The notes: generated from the letters alone by a model not told the origin. DNA of 64,000 bases from CAZCDS01 sp964497585 (GCA_964497585.1 CAZCDS010000005.1:144470-208469), one strand, 5' to 3'; positions 25,565 to 35,054 are shown, counted from the stretch's first letter. A program made the numbers and translations.

Positions 25565-26527
25565 TTACATATCCACGGTCAGAGACGGAATGTCCGTATC
25601 AAGCCTCACGGGGACTCCCAGTGGGACGGTTACGTTGGGCAACACATGGCCGTACGGGAATCCTGACAGGATCGGAACGGGGTGATCCCAAGTCAGCTCC
25701 AGGAGGCGCTGTTCAGTCTCAGCGAGCAGGTCCCGGTCCTCGAGGCCGCGCACATGTCCCACGACAATCCCGGAGACCTTTCGGAAGACCCCGGCCAGCT
25801 TCAATTGGGTGAGCATCCTATCGACTCGGTACAGTGGTTCGTGGACGTCCTCGACAATGAGTATCCCGTTGGTAACGTCAGGAAAATGGGGAGTGCCCAC
25901 GATCGAGGTGATCAGGGAGAGGCACCCTCCGAGGAGAACCCCGCGGGCTACTCCGGACCTTGGAACGCGAAGCCCGTCCATCGGGTCTGGCAGCAGCTCC
26001 CTTCCTCGGACGGGGAGGGTGAGTGCCTTGAGGAGCATTTCCTCGGAAAGCTCATCGAGCCCCTCGCCGACTTGGCCCGCTACCATCGGTCCGGACCAGG
26101 AGGCCAGCCCAACGCGACCAAAGAGCGAAAGCTGCAATGCTGTCAGATCACTCATGCCCAGGAGCAGCTTGGGGTCTTGACAAACACCTTCCGTGTCCAC
26201 CTGATCCAGGAGGCGCATCACGCCGTAGCCTCCCCTGGCAAAAAGGACCGCCCGGATTTCGGGGTCTCCCAGCATGGCGTTCAAATCAGTACAACGCTGC
26301 TCATCCGTGCCTGCGAGGTAGGCTCCGTTGCGCTCGCCAACATGACAGCCCTGCACAACCCGGAAGCCCTTCGATTTGAGGAACAGGAGACCCTGCTCGA
26401 GAAGCTCAGGCTTTGTGGGGCCTGAGGTGGCTACGACTCCGATCGTGTCACCCGCGGCCACCGGCGAGGGAACAAGAAGGGACCGTCCATTCCAGAAGCA
26501 TTCATCGCTCTTCATATCTCTGTCCAT
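25565..26527 (-). CDS. ldcA: LD-carboxypeptidase (S66 family)
   Basis: 320-residue serine peptidase that removes the terminal D-alanine from muropeptide tetrapeptides during wall recycling; MccF-type immunity proteins share the fold. The nucleophile Ser is in GMSDLTAL, following FARGGYGVMRLLDQ. The Glu of the Ser-Glu-His triad is in VEDVHEPLYR, and the His in SGFPYGHVLPN. No signal peptide, consistent with a cytoplasmic enzyme. Its start overlaps the end of trmL by 26 bases, so the two are coupled. An alternative ATG lies 4 codons in (26515). Confidence 0.92.
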   Translation of the reverse strand: MDRDMKSDECFWNGRSLLVPSPVAAGDTIGVVATSGPTKPELLEQGLLFLKSKGFRVVQGCHVGERNGAYLAGTDEQRCTDLNAMLGDPEIRAVLFARGGYGVMRLLDQVDTEGVCQDPKLLLGMSDLTALQLSLFGRVGLASWSGPMVAGQVGEGLDELSEEMLLKALTLPVRGRELLPDPMDGLRVPRSGVARGVLLGGCLSLITSIVGTPHFPDVTNGILIVEDVHEPLYRVDRMLTQLKLAGVFRKVSGIVVGHVRGLEDRDLLAETEQRLLELTWDHPVPILSGFPYGHVLPNVTVPLGVPVRLDTDIPSLTVDM

Positions 26528-27023
26528 CTTTGCCGCTTCGGGCTCTAGGACTGACTCGCTTTATTCCCGGCAGGTCACCGGTCTGTCTCAGAGCCTCGTA
26601 TAGGATAATCCCTGCTGATGTGGAAAGGTTGAGGCTCCGGACCTTCGTCTTATCGATCGGGATCCGGGCAATCCTTTGGGGAAATCGTCCGTATAGAACC
26701 TCGGGAAGGCCGGAGGTTTCAGCACCGAAGAGTATGTGGTCTTCGCGTGCGAACTCCACTCTGTACCAGTTGTGGCCTCTGTTACTGCTCGTAAGAACAA
26801 TGTGGTCGGGGCTTACCGACGCGAGGTAGGACTCAAGATTCTCCCAGACTACGAGGTGAAGTTTCTCCCAGTAGTCCAGTCCTGCGCGCTTCAGGGATCG
26901 GTCGTCGATGCGAAATCCGAGCGGTTTGACCAGGTGGAGTGTCGCCCCCACGGCCACGCAAAGCCTGCCAATGTTGCCCGTATTTGGGGGAATCTCGGGA
27001 TTGACGAGGACCACGTTGATCAC
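26502..27023 (-). CDS. trmL: tRNA (cytidine/uridine-34-2'-O)-methyltransferase
   Basis: SPOUT methyltransferase of 173 residues that methylates the ribose at the wobble base of leucine tRNAs. The start (INVVLVNPEIPPNTGNIGRL), the middle FGAETSGLP and the knot segment IPIDKTKVRSLNLSTSAGIILYE are hallmarks; TrmL has IPM at the IPI position and N-L-S as here. The open frame extends to 27212, but conserved sequence starts at the GTG at 27023, which has AAAGGAAG upstream; the extra part overlaps the preceding gene. It is 34 bases after the AP-superfamily gene. Confidence 0.92.
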   Translation of the reverse strand: MINVVLVNPEIPPNTGNIGRLCVAVGATLHLVKPLGFRIDDRSLKRAGLDYWEKLHLVVWENLESYLASVSPDHIVLTSSNRGHNWYRVEFAREDHILFGAETSGLPEVLYGRFPQRIARIPIDKTKVRSLNLSTSAGIILYEALRQTGDLPGIKRVSPRARSGKDGQRYEER

Positions 27024-27057
27024 GGACTTCCTTTCCGAAGGGAGAATGCCTTTGCCG

Positions 27058-28371
27058 TCACGCGAGGCACTCCTTGATGCACGCGGCAACGTCACTGATC
27101 TTTGGATCGGCAAGGTTCGCGCCGATCGAAGGATCATCGGTGAGGAGGAACGCATCATCGTGCGTGTGCGTTCCCGTGAAGATGTCCAACATGAACGGCA
27201 CGTGGACATCAAAGGCAGCCTTCAGATCATATCCCTCCTGCGGGATCAGCACAAGATCCGGTGCGGTGGGCAAACAGTCCAGGCCGTACGCCTCGGCGCG
27301 GGTCAACACCTGGTCGAAGAGCCGTGTCTCCGCTGAATCAAGATCGGCCGGCACGGGGCCTCCGAGATCGCCCACGCACAACCCTTCGAGGTCTCGCTTG
27401 AGTCGAGACAGCACCTCCTCTTCGGCAGCGGGACCTAGAATACCCGTCCTGAACCGGGACTGAGAGTTGAGATAGATCCTGCCAGGATCCAGTGCGAACG
27501 CTTCCGAGTCCGGAGAGACGTGCTCGATCCGTTCAGGAGCTGAAGTGGTGAACCTGAGGTACCCCAGACGATGGAGAATGCTGTTCACATACACCTGCGT
27601 CTTCAATCGGGTGAAGCCGTGGTCCGAGACAACAAGGAGTCGCGTTCCCGCGCCCAACCTGGCGAACAGCTCCCCCATCAGGGTGTCCACCCGCCGGTAG
27701 TAGGCAAGGAAATCTCTGTGGAAAGGATGACTTTCATCGAACGCGGCATCGTAGAAGAAATGATGGAGCCTATCCGTTCCAGTAACGACGCCGACAAAGA
27801 GATCCCAGGGTTGGGTTTCCAGAAGGGTCAGCATGGCTTCAACGTGTACGTTGAGCGTCCAGAAGAGGTCTCCCATCAAGTCTCGTCGGTCTGTCCTTCC
27901 TCGCACCGCGTCGACGTCGAATCGATACCGGATCGATTTCAGCCATGGGATCAGAGACGTCGGATAGGCCCCCCGATCGAGGAGAGGAGCCACGAACCCC
28001 GATATGAGTGTGCCGTTGAGCGGTCGGGCCGGGTAGGTGAAAGGAACATTAACCACGATCGCTCGTTCTGAAGGGATTTCTTGCCATATTGTCGGGCATT
28101 GGATGTCGTCAAAGGAGGGCAGCCTCACGGTTTTCTCGCCCGGAACGAGATCGGTGAAGCCGAAGATCCCGTGCCTGCCGGGCCCCTGACCGGTCATGAA
28201 GGAAGACCACGCCACGGAAGAGATGGGCGGAACCGTGCTTGCCATCTTGCTCAAGGATCCACCGCTCGTCCTTTCCGCGAGGCGCGGCATAAGGCCGGAT
28301 TCGAGGAACTCCTCCAGAAGGCCGAAGGGGACGCCGTCGAGTCCGAGCACTGCAACTTTGCTCGTCTTCAT
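27058..28371 (-). CDS. Alkaline-phosphatase-superfamily phosphodiesterase/nucleotide pyrophosphatase
   Basis: 437 residues of the type I phosphodiesterase fold. The N-terminal metal Asp is in VLGLDGVPF, the nucleophile Thr/Ser region in MASTVPPISSVAWSSFMTG, and later metal ligands in VTGTDRLHHF (D, H) and VVSDHGFT (D, H). The C-terminus holds the last His in FTGTHTHDD. No signal peptide is seen, unusual for this family but typical of the subgroup annotated as predicted AP-superfamily proteins in anaerobes. Substrate unknown. It lies 29 bases downstream of the PHP gene and shares its transcript with trmL and ldcA. Confidence 0.87.
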   Translation of the reverse strand: MKTSKVAVLGLDGVPFGLLEEFLESGLMPRLAERTSGGSLSKMASTVPPISSVAWSSFMTGQGPGRHGIFGFTDLVPGEKTVRLPSFDDIQCPTIWQEIPSERAIVVNVPFTYPARPLNGTLISGFVAPLLDRGAYPTSLIPWLKSIRYRFDVDAVRGRTDRRDLMGDLFWTLNVHVEAMLTLLETQPWDLFVGVVTGTDRLHHFFYDAAFDESHPFHRDFLAYYRRVDTLMGELFARLGAGTRLLVVSDHGFTRLKTQVYVNSILHRLGYLRFTTSAPERIEHVSPDSEAFALDPGRIYLNSQSRFRTGILGPAAEEEVLSRLKRDLEGLCVGDLGGPVPADLDSAETRLFDQVLTRAEAYGLDCLPTAPDLVLIPQEGYDLKAAFDVHVPFMLDIFTGTHTHDDAFLLTDDPSIGANLADPKISDVAACIKECLA

Positions 28372-28400
28372 TATGCGGAGAGCCTCATGTCACATTGAAA

Positions 28401-29303
28401 TCAAGACGCCCTTTCGGAGTCTGCTTCCGAGGACTCGGCATCAGATTTCTTAGAGGATGTCAACGCGACCCTCCTCCTCTTGAGATTCACGAGAAGCCGA
28501 TAGGGCAGGGGCCCTTGCTCCGGGATAAGTCCGAGTTGGATGCCGGGCTTGTTTGCGCCGTGGAAATCCGTGCCCCCCGTGGCCACGAGATGGTACCTGT
28601 CTGCGAGTTCTAGGTAGGTCTGCGTCTGGGCCGGCGTATGCTCCGGGTAGTAGGCTTCAAGGCCCTGAAGACCGTGCTCCTTCAGGCGCTTCACGACCTC
28701 TCCAAGCCCTTCCGAATCTCCCGAGAGCACCGAGTAGGGGTGTGCCATCACGGGCAGACCTCCGGCACGGGTTATCGTCCTGAGCGCCTCAACCGGGTCG
28801 AGCTTGGGCTTCTTCGCATATGCGGGAGCCCCACGCCTGAGGTACCGGTCAAAGGCCTCCTGCATTTCGGCCACGAAGCCCATCTTGACCATGACGCGGG
28901 CTATGTGGGGCCTCCCCGGTACGCCGCACCCCGATTCCGCGGCCACCTCCTCCCGCCTGATCTCGATGCCCAACCGTGCCAATTTCGAGAGAATCCTTAC
29001 GGTCCGTTCTTCGCGCCCTCGCTTAAGATAGTCGAGTGTCTGGAGCAGATCAGGGTCCGTCCGGTCGACAAAGAAGCCCAATATGTGGAGTATCCCTTTG
29101 TCCCACTCGGCACTGATCTCCACGCCCGGTACGATTTCCACGTGGGATCGGGTACTTTCTTCCATGGCCTCGCCCAGACCCGCAACCGTATCGTGGTCGG
29201 TCACGGCCACAGCAGTTATTCCTCGGTCCGCGGCGAGGCGGACGACGCCGGCGGGCGAGACGGTCCCATCGGATGCAGCAGTGTGAACGTGCAGGTCGAT
29301 CAT
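28401..29303 (-). CDS. PHP-domain phosphoesterase (RNase AM/YciV-like)
   Basis: 300-residue protein with the four PHP metal motifs: DLHVHTAASDG at the start, VTDHDTVAG, GVEISAEW with HILGFF, and MAHPYSV followed by GGTDFHG. Members of this branch are 5'-3' exoribonucleases or 3',5'-nucleotide bisphosphate phosphatases; the order and spacing fit the YciV/RNase AM group. ATG at 29303 has GGAG upstream. First gene of the minus-strand PHP-AP-trmL-ldcA run. The last ~20 residues are Ser/Glu rich. Confidence 0.9.
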   Translation of the reverse strand: MIDLHVHTAASDGTVSPAGVVRLAADRGITAVAVTDHDTVAGLGEAMEESTRSHVEIVPGVEISAEWDKGILHILGFFVDRTDPDLLQTLDYLKRGREERTVRILSKLARLGIEIRREEVAAESGCGVPGRPHIARVMVKMGFVAEMQEAFDRYLRRGAPAYAKKPKLDPVEALRTITRAGGLPVMAHPYSVLSGDSEGLGEVVKRLKEHGLQGLEAYYPEHTPAQTQTYLELADRYHLVATGGTDFHGANKPGIQLGLIPEQGPLPYRLLVNLKRRRVALTSSKKSDAESSEADSERAS

Positions 29304-29779
29304 CTCTCCGATTCCGTTGCCAGGGCCACAGCATAGCCACGGTTGAGAGATTCCGTCAACCGTTATGCGGGCAGGTCGCTCTATTTGGTCCCGCGGCTAC
29401 TCGGTACGGGAATTCAGACAATCGGGAGAGTGGTTAAGGAGAGCCGGCAACCTTGGAGCCACTCCTTGCCGTGACATTGCAGAAAAAGCTTCACTCAGTC
29501 GAACTGAAGCATTACACGCTTCGGAATAAAGCAGGACAGTCTCCAAAGCTAACGGCGGCGAAAGGTCTTTTGGTGCGTGATTTTCGGTCGTTACTACTCA
29601 TAAGAAGTAAAAGTGGGGGAGACTTCTTGGCAAAGCAGATGGTACCTCTCAAGGTGGGATTGCTCATAAGAGGAAGAGATTCGTGAGTCCTATCAAGGCG
29701 GTCCACGCTCGTAGTACACGAAATCTGAATGAAATTACGAATGCAGATTCATCGTTTTTCGGGCAATCTCTGCACGGGC
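29304..29779. other. Non-coding stretch upstream of transposase relic
   Basis: Roughly 475 bases with no recognisable gene or structure. Short ORFs (for example 29453-29686 plus) show no conserved protein features. It is less GC-rich than the flanking genes between about 29560 and 29830, in line with decayed insertion-sequence DNA, but I could not identify terminal inverted repeats. Confidence 0.45.
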
Positions 29780-30542
29780 ATGGCCCAAGTGTTGACGAGG
29801 TTTGTGGAATAAATATGTACCGTCTACAGGCTCGGGGTCTGCGCGACTGAGGGGGATCGCCCGTTCTCTGGTCGCGGGAACGTCTCTGAAGCAGAGGACT
29901 GATCGTCTTTCTCGAAATCTGGGCCGGTGAGGGTTGGCTGAGGAGATCGGACCGCTGTGGAGGCGCGGGGAGCAGCTCGCGTTGATCAGGATATGCTATT
30001 GATCGTTGGTCCGACGGATATCAGGAAGAAGCATGCCAAGAAGATGAAGTATCTCGCGGCAGTCTGCCACGCCAGCGACAAGGAGTGTGGTCTCGGATAC
30101 TGGGTAGGTACGCTGGTGGGGCCGAGAACGGCTCTTCGGAGGTTGTTCGGCTGGTCACCAGGCTCTATTCGCAGGAAGCGGAGGATTTGAGAATCACGAG
30201 CTGTTGGATGCCATGAGGAGGGTTTACCAGGTTACCTCAGGCCAAAGAATTTTCGTCATTGCCCCGGGTGGAGATCGCCGGCCGTAAGACGGGTTCGCCA
30301 CCGAAGAGTTTCTGTTTCATTTCATCATTCCCCAGCTCGGGGACTGTGATCTGGTTGGGGGGAAGCTCAGAAAGATTCTGCGATTGGCCCAGCGGATTTT
30401 TGGCCTCCCCAACTTTCGGAACTTTGCCCTCGCAGACGAGATCAAAGAGATTCTCGGCAAGGCAGCGCACGATTCAATCCACCAAACAACAGACCAACAG
30501 GGCCATCCCACCAGCTCTCGTTTCTTTCGGCCTAAATTGTGA
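29780..30542 (+). pseudogene. Decayed DDE transposase (IS4-like group), frameshifted and internally deleted
   Basis: Pieces of one transposase can be read only by switching frames. Near 29780 there is MAQVLTRFV, and at ~29890 RTDRLSRNL followed by LAEEIG. From ~29957 comes LLIVGPTDIRKKHAKKMKYL with LGYWVGTLVG, then VVRLVTRLYSQEAED, then HELLDAMRRVYQVTSGQRIFVI and GGDRR near 30280. The last piece, ~30300-30542, carries the C-terminal motif KILRLAQRIFGLPNF and FALADEIKEIL. This is the order in full-length transposases of this group, but the middle (after GGDRR) is missing and there are several frameshifts and stops. It cannot be functional. Confidence 0.72.
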
Positions 30543-30655
30543 GGGAAACTCCAGGAAAAGTGGCCGCTCCGGCACTGCGCCCGGAATTCGGGCTCCTTCC
30601 GCTCCCGGAAGATTCTTCGGTATGGTCCGGAAGCGCCGGGAAAGGGAGGTGCCGT

Positions 30656-31837
30656 CTAGACTCCTGCCTCCTCGTCGCTCAGATAGCAGGCGGGATCGGG
30701 GCCCCAGACGTCACCGTGCACCGCCTCGGCCCGAACTCGGAAATTCCCACCGCAGATGTCCAGCCACCGGCAACGTGAACAGCGACCTTTAACGTGCTTC
30801 TTCTTTTCTTTGAGTTTTGAGAGCAATTCGTCGTCGGGGTTCGTCCATATCTCGCTAAAGGGCATCTCGCGGACATTTCCGAAGGAGTGGTGCCTCCAGA
30901 ACTGATCGGCATGGACCGAGCCGTCCCAGGAGACGCATCCGATGCCACGACCCGAATTGTTGCCCTCGTTCATTTTGAGCAGTTCAAGCACTTGTCCGGC
31001 ACGAGAGGGGTCTTCCCGCTTCAGACGGAGATAGGTATAGGGCCCGTCCGCGTGATTGTCCACCGTGAGCACCTCCACAGGCATTCCGTTGTCGTGGAGC
31101 CTCTTTGTGCGGTTAAGAATCAAGTCCACCACATCGCGGGTTTGCTCGTGACTCAGATCTTCGTCGACCAGCTGCGTGCCGCGGCCTGCATAGACAAGAT
31201 GATAAAAGCAAATCCGGGGGATATCCTCCTTCTCCACGAGGTCAAAGACCCCGTCGATCTCCTGATAATTGCGCTTGTTGATCGTGAACCTCAGGCCGAC
31301 CTTCAAGCCGGCTGCTTTGCAGTACCCAATGGCCCTCATAACTCGAACGAACGTGCCCTGGACTCCCCGAAACGAATCATGGACCGCCTCAAGCCCGTCA
31401 AGGCTGATGCCCACGTACGACAGTCCCAGCTCCTTGAGTCGGCCGGCGAGGGCTTCGGTGATCAGCGTTCCGTTGGTCGACAGGACCGCACGCCTTCCTT
31501 TTTCTGCGGCGTACCTGATCAGGTCGAGAATATCGCGCCTGACAAGCGGCTCCCCCCCCGAAAAGAGGATTACCGGGGAACCGAACTCGGCCAGATCGTC
31601 AATAAGGGCCTTGCCCTCCTCAAAGGACAGCTCATCCTCGTAATCACGGTCCTCAGAGCCCGAGTAGCAGTGCACGCACTTGAGGTTGCACCGGCGAGTC
31701 ACGTTCCAGACGACCACAGGCTTCTTGTCACGGGAGAACTGGAGCAGGTGGGATGGGAGATCCTCCGAACGGCGTCCGTAACGGAGAGGATCCGACGCCT
31801 CGACTGCACCGCAGTAGAGTTTCGATATACCGATCAT
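30656..31837 (-). CDS. ahbC: 12,18-didecarboxysiroheme deacetylase (radical SAM, AhbC)
   Basis: AhbC removes the two acetate side chains of didecarboxysiroheme to give Fe-coproporphyrin III in siroheme-dependent heme synthesis. The 393-residue protein starts MIGISKLYCG, has the radical-SAM cluster motif RRCNLKCVHCYSG, the SAM loop FSGGEPLVR, FTINKRN and FYHLVYAGRG. It ends in a SPASM-like cysteine set (GCVSWDG, CSRCRWLDICGG, DPACYL). The N-terminal GISKLYCG...LPSHLLQFS stretch is particular to AhbC and separates it from PqqE/NirJ-type relatives. ATG at 31837 has AGAGGA upstream. Other tetrapyrrole genes are 11 kb away. Confidence 0.9.
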   Translation of the reverse strand: MIGISKLYCGAVEASDPLRYGRRSEDLPSHLLQFSRDKKPVVVWNVTRRCNLKCVHCYSGSEDRDYEDELSFEEGKALIDDLAEFGSPVILFSGGEPLVRRDILDLIRYAAEKGRRAVLSTNGTLITEALAGRLKELGLSYVGISLDGLEAVHDSFRGVQGTFVRVMRAIGYCKAAGLKVGLRFTINKRNYQEIDGVFDLVEKEDIPRICFYHLVYAGRGTQLVDEDLSHEQTRDVVDLILNRTKRLHDNGMPVEVLTVDNHADGPYTYLRLKREDPSRAGQVLELLKMNEGNNSGRGIGCVSWDGSVHADQFWRHHSFGNVREMPFSEIWTNPDDELLSKLKEKKKHVKGRCSRCRWLDICGGNFRVRAEAVHGDVWGPDPACYLSDEEAGV

Positions 31838-31976
31838 GAGAAATTCCTCTTTCCAGAGAATAGCGCGCGTGCGGGGCCGATGCAACCGTCAGGGGCGGCG
31901 TTCTCTCCCGGATAAACGGGTGGCTGTTGGCTTGGCCCTGACATATGGCAACGGCTATCTCGAGTCACGTGCCTAC

Positions 31977-32420
31977 TCAGGAACCGTCGCGAGACAGGAA
32001 GTAGTCCCGAAGTATCTTTTCGTGGTCAAAGGCCATGGGGGACGGGAGGCTCTCCCGCTGAAAGACTCCGATCTCCAGGGCGTCATCCGCGGCCCGTGGA
32101 ACGCCCTCGGCCCGGGCGGTGAAGACGACTGTCAGCGTGTGATGTCTCGGATCCCTGTCCGGAGCGGAATAGACTCTGAATTGGCACAACTCTGTGACGT
32201 CGAGGGAGGTTTCCTCCGCGGCTTCCCTGACGGCGGCCTCTTCCGCGCTCTCGCCGTAGTCGATGAATCCGCCGGGAATGGCCCATCCGTGAGGAGGATT
32301 CCTGCGCTTGATGAGAATCACACCGGTGCCGATCTCTATGATGATGTCGACCGTGGGGATGGGATTGCGGTAGCGGTACACCAGGTGCCCGCATTCGGGG
32401 CACGACACTCCGGCGATCAT
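31977..32420 (-). CDS. Nudix hydrolase (ADP-ribose pyrophosphatase-like)
   Basis: 147 residues. A short zinc-ribbon-like lead (CPECGHLVYRYRNP) precedes the Nudix box GGFIDYGESAEEAAVREAAEE, followed by TSLDV; the consensus G-x5-E-x7-REUxEExGU is met except that the final Gly is Ser. Such proteins hydrolyse ADP-ribose or other nucleoside diphosphate derivatives. ATG at 32420 is chosen for its GGGGAGAAAAG ribosome site; an in-frame TTG lies 15 bases upstream. It is divergent from groES and 139 bases ahead of ahbC on the same strand. Confidence 0.9.
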   Translation of the reverse strand: MIAGVSCPECGHLVYRYRNPIPTVDIIIEIGTGVILIKRRNPPHGWAIPGGFIDYGESAEEAAVREAAEETSLDVTELCQFRVYSAPDRDPRHHTLTVVFTARAEGVPRAADDALEIGVFQRESLPSPMAFDHEKILRDYFLSRDGS

Positions 32421-32503
32421 CTCTTTTCTCCCCAATGAGAAGTCTCTTATCGAAAGAATAGGAAAAAAGTCTTTGGGTGAAAACCTTTTTTTGCTTCAAG
32501 GAC

Positions 32504-32549
32504 TTGACATTTGCTCCAGACATTGGCACTCACCTAATGAGAGTGCTAG
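32504..32549 (+). promoter_or_regulatory. groESL promoter region with CIRCE operator
   Basis: TTGACA at 32504-32509 is a consensus -35 element. It is followed by the CIRCE inverted repeat TTGGCACTC (32523-32531), 9 bases, GAGTGCTAG (32541-32549), differing from the consensus TTAGCACTC-N9-GAGTGCTAA at two positions. CIRCE is the HrcA binding site, so heat-shock repression by HrcA is expected. The operator overlaps where the -10 should be. Confidence 0.9.
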
Positions 32550-32596
32550 CACTATCTGCGCGCTCAGCATAAGACACATTCCAGGAGGTAGAAAAG

Positions 32597-32887
32597 ATGA
32601 AATTTCGTCCTCTACATGACCGCATACTGGTGGAGAGGGTCGAATCGGAAGACACGTCGCCGGGTGGCATCATCCTTCCGGATACCGCAAGAGAGAAGCC
32701 CCAACAGGGCAAAGTGATCGCGGTGGGATCCGGCAAACGTACCGAGGACGGTAAGGTCCTCCCCTTGGAGGTGAAGGCAGGAGATACCATCCTGTTCGGC
32801 AAGTATTCCGGCTCCGAGATCAAGATCGAGGGGACCGAGTACCTCATCATGAGAGAAGAAGACGTGCTGGGACTCGTCGAATCGTGA
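32597..32887 (+). CDS. groS: Co-chaperonin GroES
   Basis: 96-residue Cpn10 that caps the GroEL ring. Starts MKFRPLHDRILVERVE, contains the mobile loop (SPGGIILPDTAREKPQQGKV) with its hydrophobic I-I-L, and ends with the YLIMREEDVLGLVE strand. Length is normal. Ribosome site AGGAGGT is 10 bases upstream. It is the first gene after the CIRCE element, 71 bases before groEL. Confidence 0.98.
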   Translation: MKFRPLHDRILVERVESEDTSPGGIILPDTAREKPQQGKVIAVGSGKRTEDGKVLPLEVKAGDTILFGKYSGSEIKIEGTEYLIMREEDVLGLVES

Positions 32888-32958
32888 TCTGTTCCTTCAA
32901 CCTCAGCAGGTTTATCGTTTAGGAAAAACCGAATAATATCTTAAGGAGGACCGTATAA

Positions 32959-34593
32959 ATGGCCGCGAAAATAATCAAGTTTGAACAACAGGCTCGGGAC
33001 AAGATCCTCACAGGTGTGAACGTCATGGCCGACGCTGTGAAGTCCACGCTGGGACCCAGAGGCCGCAACGCCATCCTCGAGAAGTCCTGGGGATCTCCCA
33101 ACGTTACCAAAGACGGCGTAACCGTGGCCAAGGAGATCGAGCTTGAGGATAAGTTCGAGAACCTCGGCGCGCAGATGCTCAAGGAGGTTGCCTCCAAGAC
33201 CTCCGACGTAGCCGGTGATGGGACCACCACCGCGACGGTGCTAGCCCAGGCCATCTACCGTGAAGGGATCAAGATGGTCGCAGCCGGCGCATCTCCCATC
33301 GATCTGAAGAGAGGCATCGATGCCGCGGTGGAGGCTGTCGTAGGCAAGCTGAAAGAGCTTGCCACTCCTACCAAGGACAAGAACGAAATCGCCCAGGTCG
33401 GGACTATCTCAGCCAACAACGACTCGACCATAGGCAACATCATCGCCGAAGCCATGGAGAAGGTTGGCAAAGAGGGCGTCATCACCGTTGAAGAAGCCAA
33501 AGCGATGGAGACCTCTCTGGACGTGGTCGAGGGAATGCAGTTCGATCGCGGGTACCTGTCGCCCTATTTCGTGACAGACCCGGAGCGTATGGAAGCATCG
33601 CTGGACGAGCCCTACATCCTGATCCACGAGAAGAAGATCTCTAACATGCGCGACATGCTGCCTCTTCTCGAGCAGGTCGCAAAAATGGGCAAGCCGCTCA
33701 TGATCGTGGCCGAGGATGTGGAGGGCGAAGCCCTTGCCACCTTGGTCGTGAACAAGCTTCGGGGCACGCTGAACTGCTGCGCGGTCAAGGCGCCGGGCTT
33801 CGGTGACCGAAGAAAGGCCATGCTCGAGGATATAGCCATCCTCACCGGCGGGCAGGTCATTTCAGAGGATCTCGGCCTCAAGCTCGAAAACGTCAGCCTG
33901 AATGATCTCGGTACCTGTAAGCGAGTCGCGGTGGACAAGGACACGTCCACGATCGTCGACGGAGCAGGCGCGAAAGAGAACATCGAAGGCCGTGTGCGTC
34001 AGATCCGCACCCAGATCGATGAGACCACCTCCGATTATGATCGTGAGAAGCTCCAGGAAAGACTTGCCAAGCTCGTGGGTGGCGTCGCAGTCATCAATGT
34101 TGGCGCTGCAACCGAAACCGAGATGAAGGAGAAGAAGGCCCGTGTCGAGGACGCGCTCAATGCGACCCGAGCCGCGGTCGAGGAAGGTATCGTGGCTGGT
34201 GGCGGCGTGGCGTACCTGCGGTGCCTGGAGGCTGTTGAGAAGCTCGGCCTCGATGGTGACCAGGCGACTGGGGCAAAGATCGTGCTCCGCTCTCTTGAAG
34301 AGCCCATCCGACAGATCGCGGTCAATGCCGGTCATGACGGCTCAATCGTGGCGGACAAGGTCAAACAGGGCAAAGGGGCATTCGGATTCAATGCTGCGAC
34401 CGAAGAATATGGGGATCTTCTCGCAGCCGGCGTTATCGATCCGGCTAAGGTGACCCGTCTCGCCCTGCAGAACGCTGCGTCGGTTGCCGGTCTCATGCTG
34501 ACCACGGAGGTTATGGTCGCGGAGAAGCCCAAGGACAAGGAAGCCATGCCTGCTATGCCTGGTGGCGGCATGCCTCCCGGCGGAATGTACTAA
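32959..34593 (+). CDS. groL: Chaperonin GroEL
   Basis: 544-residue 60-kDa chaperonin. ATP-site GDGTTTATVLAQ, the apical and hinge signature AAVEEGIVAGGGVA, and C-terminal Gly/Met-rich tail (GGGMPPGGMY) are present; the tail is short compared with the usual GGM repeats. AAGGAGG precedes the ATG. It is the second gene of the CIRCE-controlled pair and is followed by a rho-independent terminator at 34661. Confidence 0.99.
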   Translation: MAAKIIKFEQQARDKILTGVNVMADAVKSTLGPRGRNAILEKSWGSPNVTKDGVTVAKEIELEDKFENLGAQMLKEVASKTSDVAGDGTTTATVLAQAIYREGIKMVAAGASPIDLKRGIDAAVEAVVGKLKELATPTKDKNEIAQVGTISANNDSTIGNIIAEAMEKVGKEGVITVEEAKAMETSLDVVEGMQFDRGYLSPYFVTDPERMEASLDEPYILIHEKKISNMRDMLPLLEQVAKMGKPLMIVAEDVEGEALATLVVNKLRGTLNCCAVKAPGFGDRRKAMLEDIAILTGGQVISEDLGLKLENVSLNDLGTCKRVAVDKDTSTIVDGAGAKENIEGRVRQIRTQIDETTSDYDREKLQERLAKLVGGVAVINVGAATETEMKEKKARVEDALNATRAAVEEGIVAGGGVAYLRCLEAVEKLGLDGDQATGAKIVLRSLEEPIRQIAVNAGHDGSIVADKVKQGKGAFGFNAATEEYGDLLAAGVIDPAKVTRLALQNAASVAGLMLTTEVMVAEKPKDKEAMPAMPGGGMPPGGMY

Positions 34594-34660
34594 TCGGCTC
34601 TCCGGGTTCCGACGTCAGGAGCTCGGTCTCAGGGCACAGCTCTTCGTTTTGCGAACGACG

Positions 34661-34701
34661 TTGGCGCCTCGTCCCTTCCGGGCAGGGCGCCAATGTTTTT
34701 T
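34661..34701 (+). terminator. Rho-independent terminator after groEL
   Basis: Stem TTGGCGCC ... GGCGCCAA with an inner CCC/GGG pairing around a short loop, followed by TGTTTTTT. It lies 67 bases after the groEL stop. Confidence 0.85.
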
Positions 34702-35054
34702 GGGAAACTCATGAACAAGAAGAGTCGCCACCACGCCATCAAGCCGCACTCAGAGGATGAGGCCTGATCAGAACTCTGTCGTCGGGCTCATCTTCAGATA
34801 CCCACTTACTGAGCAAACTGGAACCACACCGTCATCGGTGTGACGGTCGATCAACTTGGGTCCTCCGGTCAGAATACCAGAGGACGTTGGGTGAGCAGAG
34901 AGTCATGACGCTGCAACCCCAGGTGCCGGCACCAATCGTGCAGCATGCTCTTCCATTCCGTGCACCTCAGGTTTCCCCGGCGACTTCGCGGTGAGCTCGT
35001 GCTCATTTCCGGACGGTGCACGGGATCCCGATGCAAACCCTGAGAGTATTTATG
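34702..35054. other. Non-coding gap between groEL terminator and pyrI
   Basis: About 350 bases between convergent genes. It contains one clean hairpin, CACACCG-TCAT-CGGTGTG at 34825-34842, without a T-run. A short frame of 18 codons begins near the terminator; there is no evidence it is used. No other structure recognised. Confidence 0.45.

Noticed and set aside
34705..34770. 18-codon frame after the groEL terminator
   Set aside because: It begins right at the terminator without a ribosome site and has no supporting evidence.
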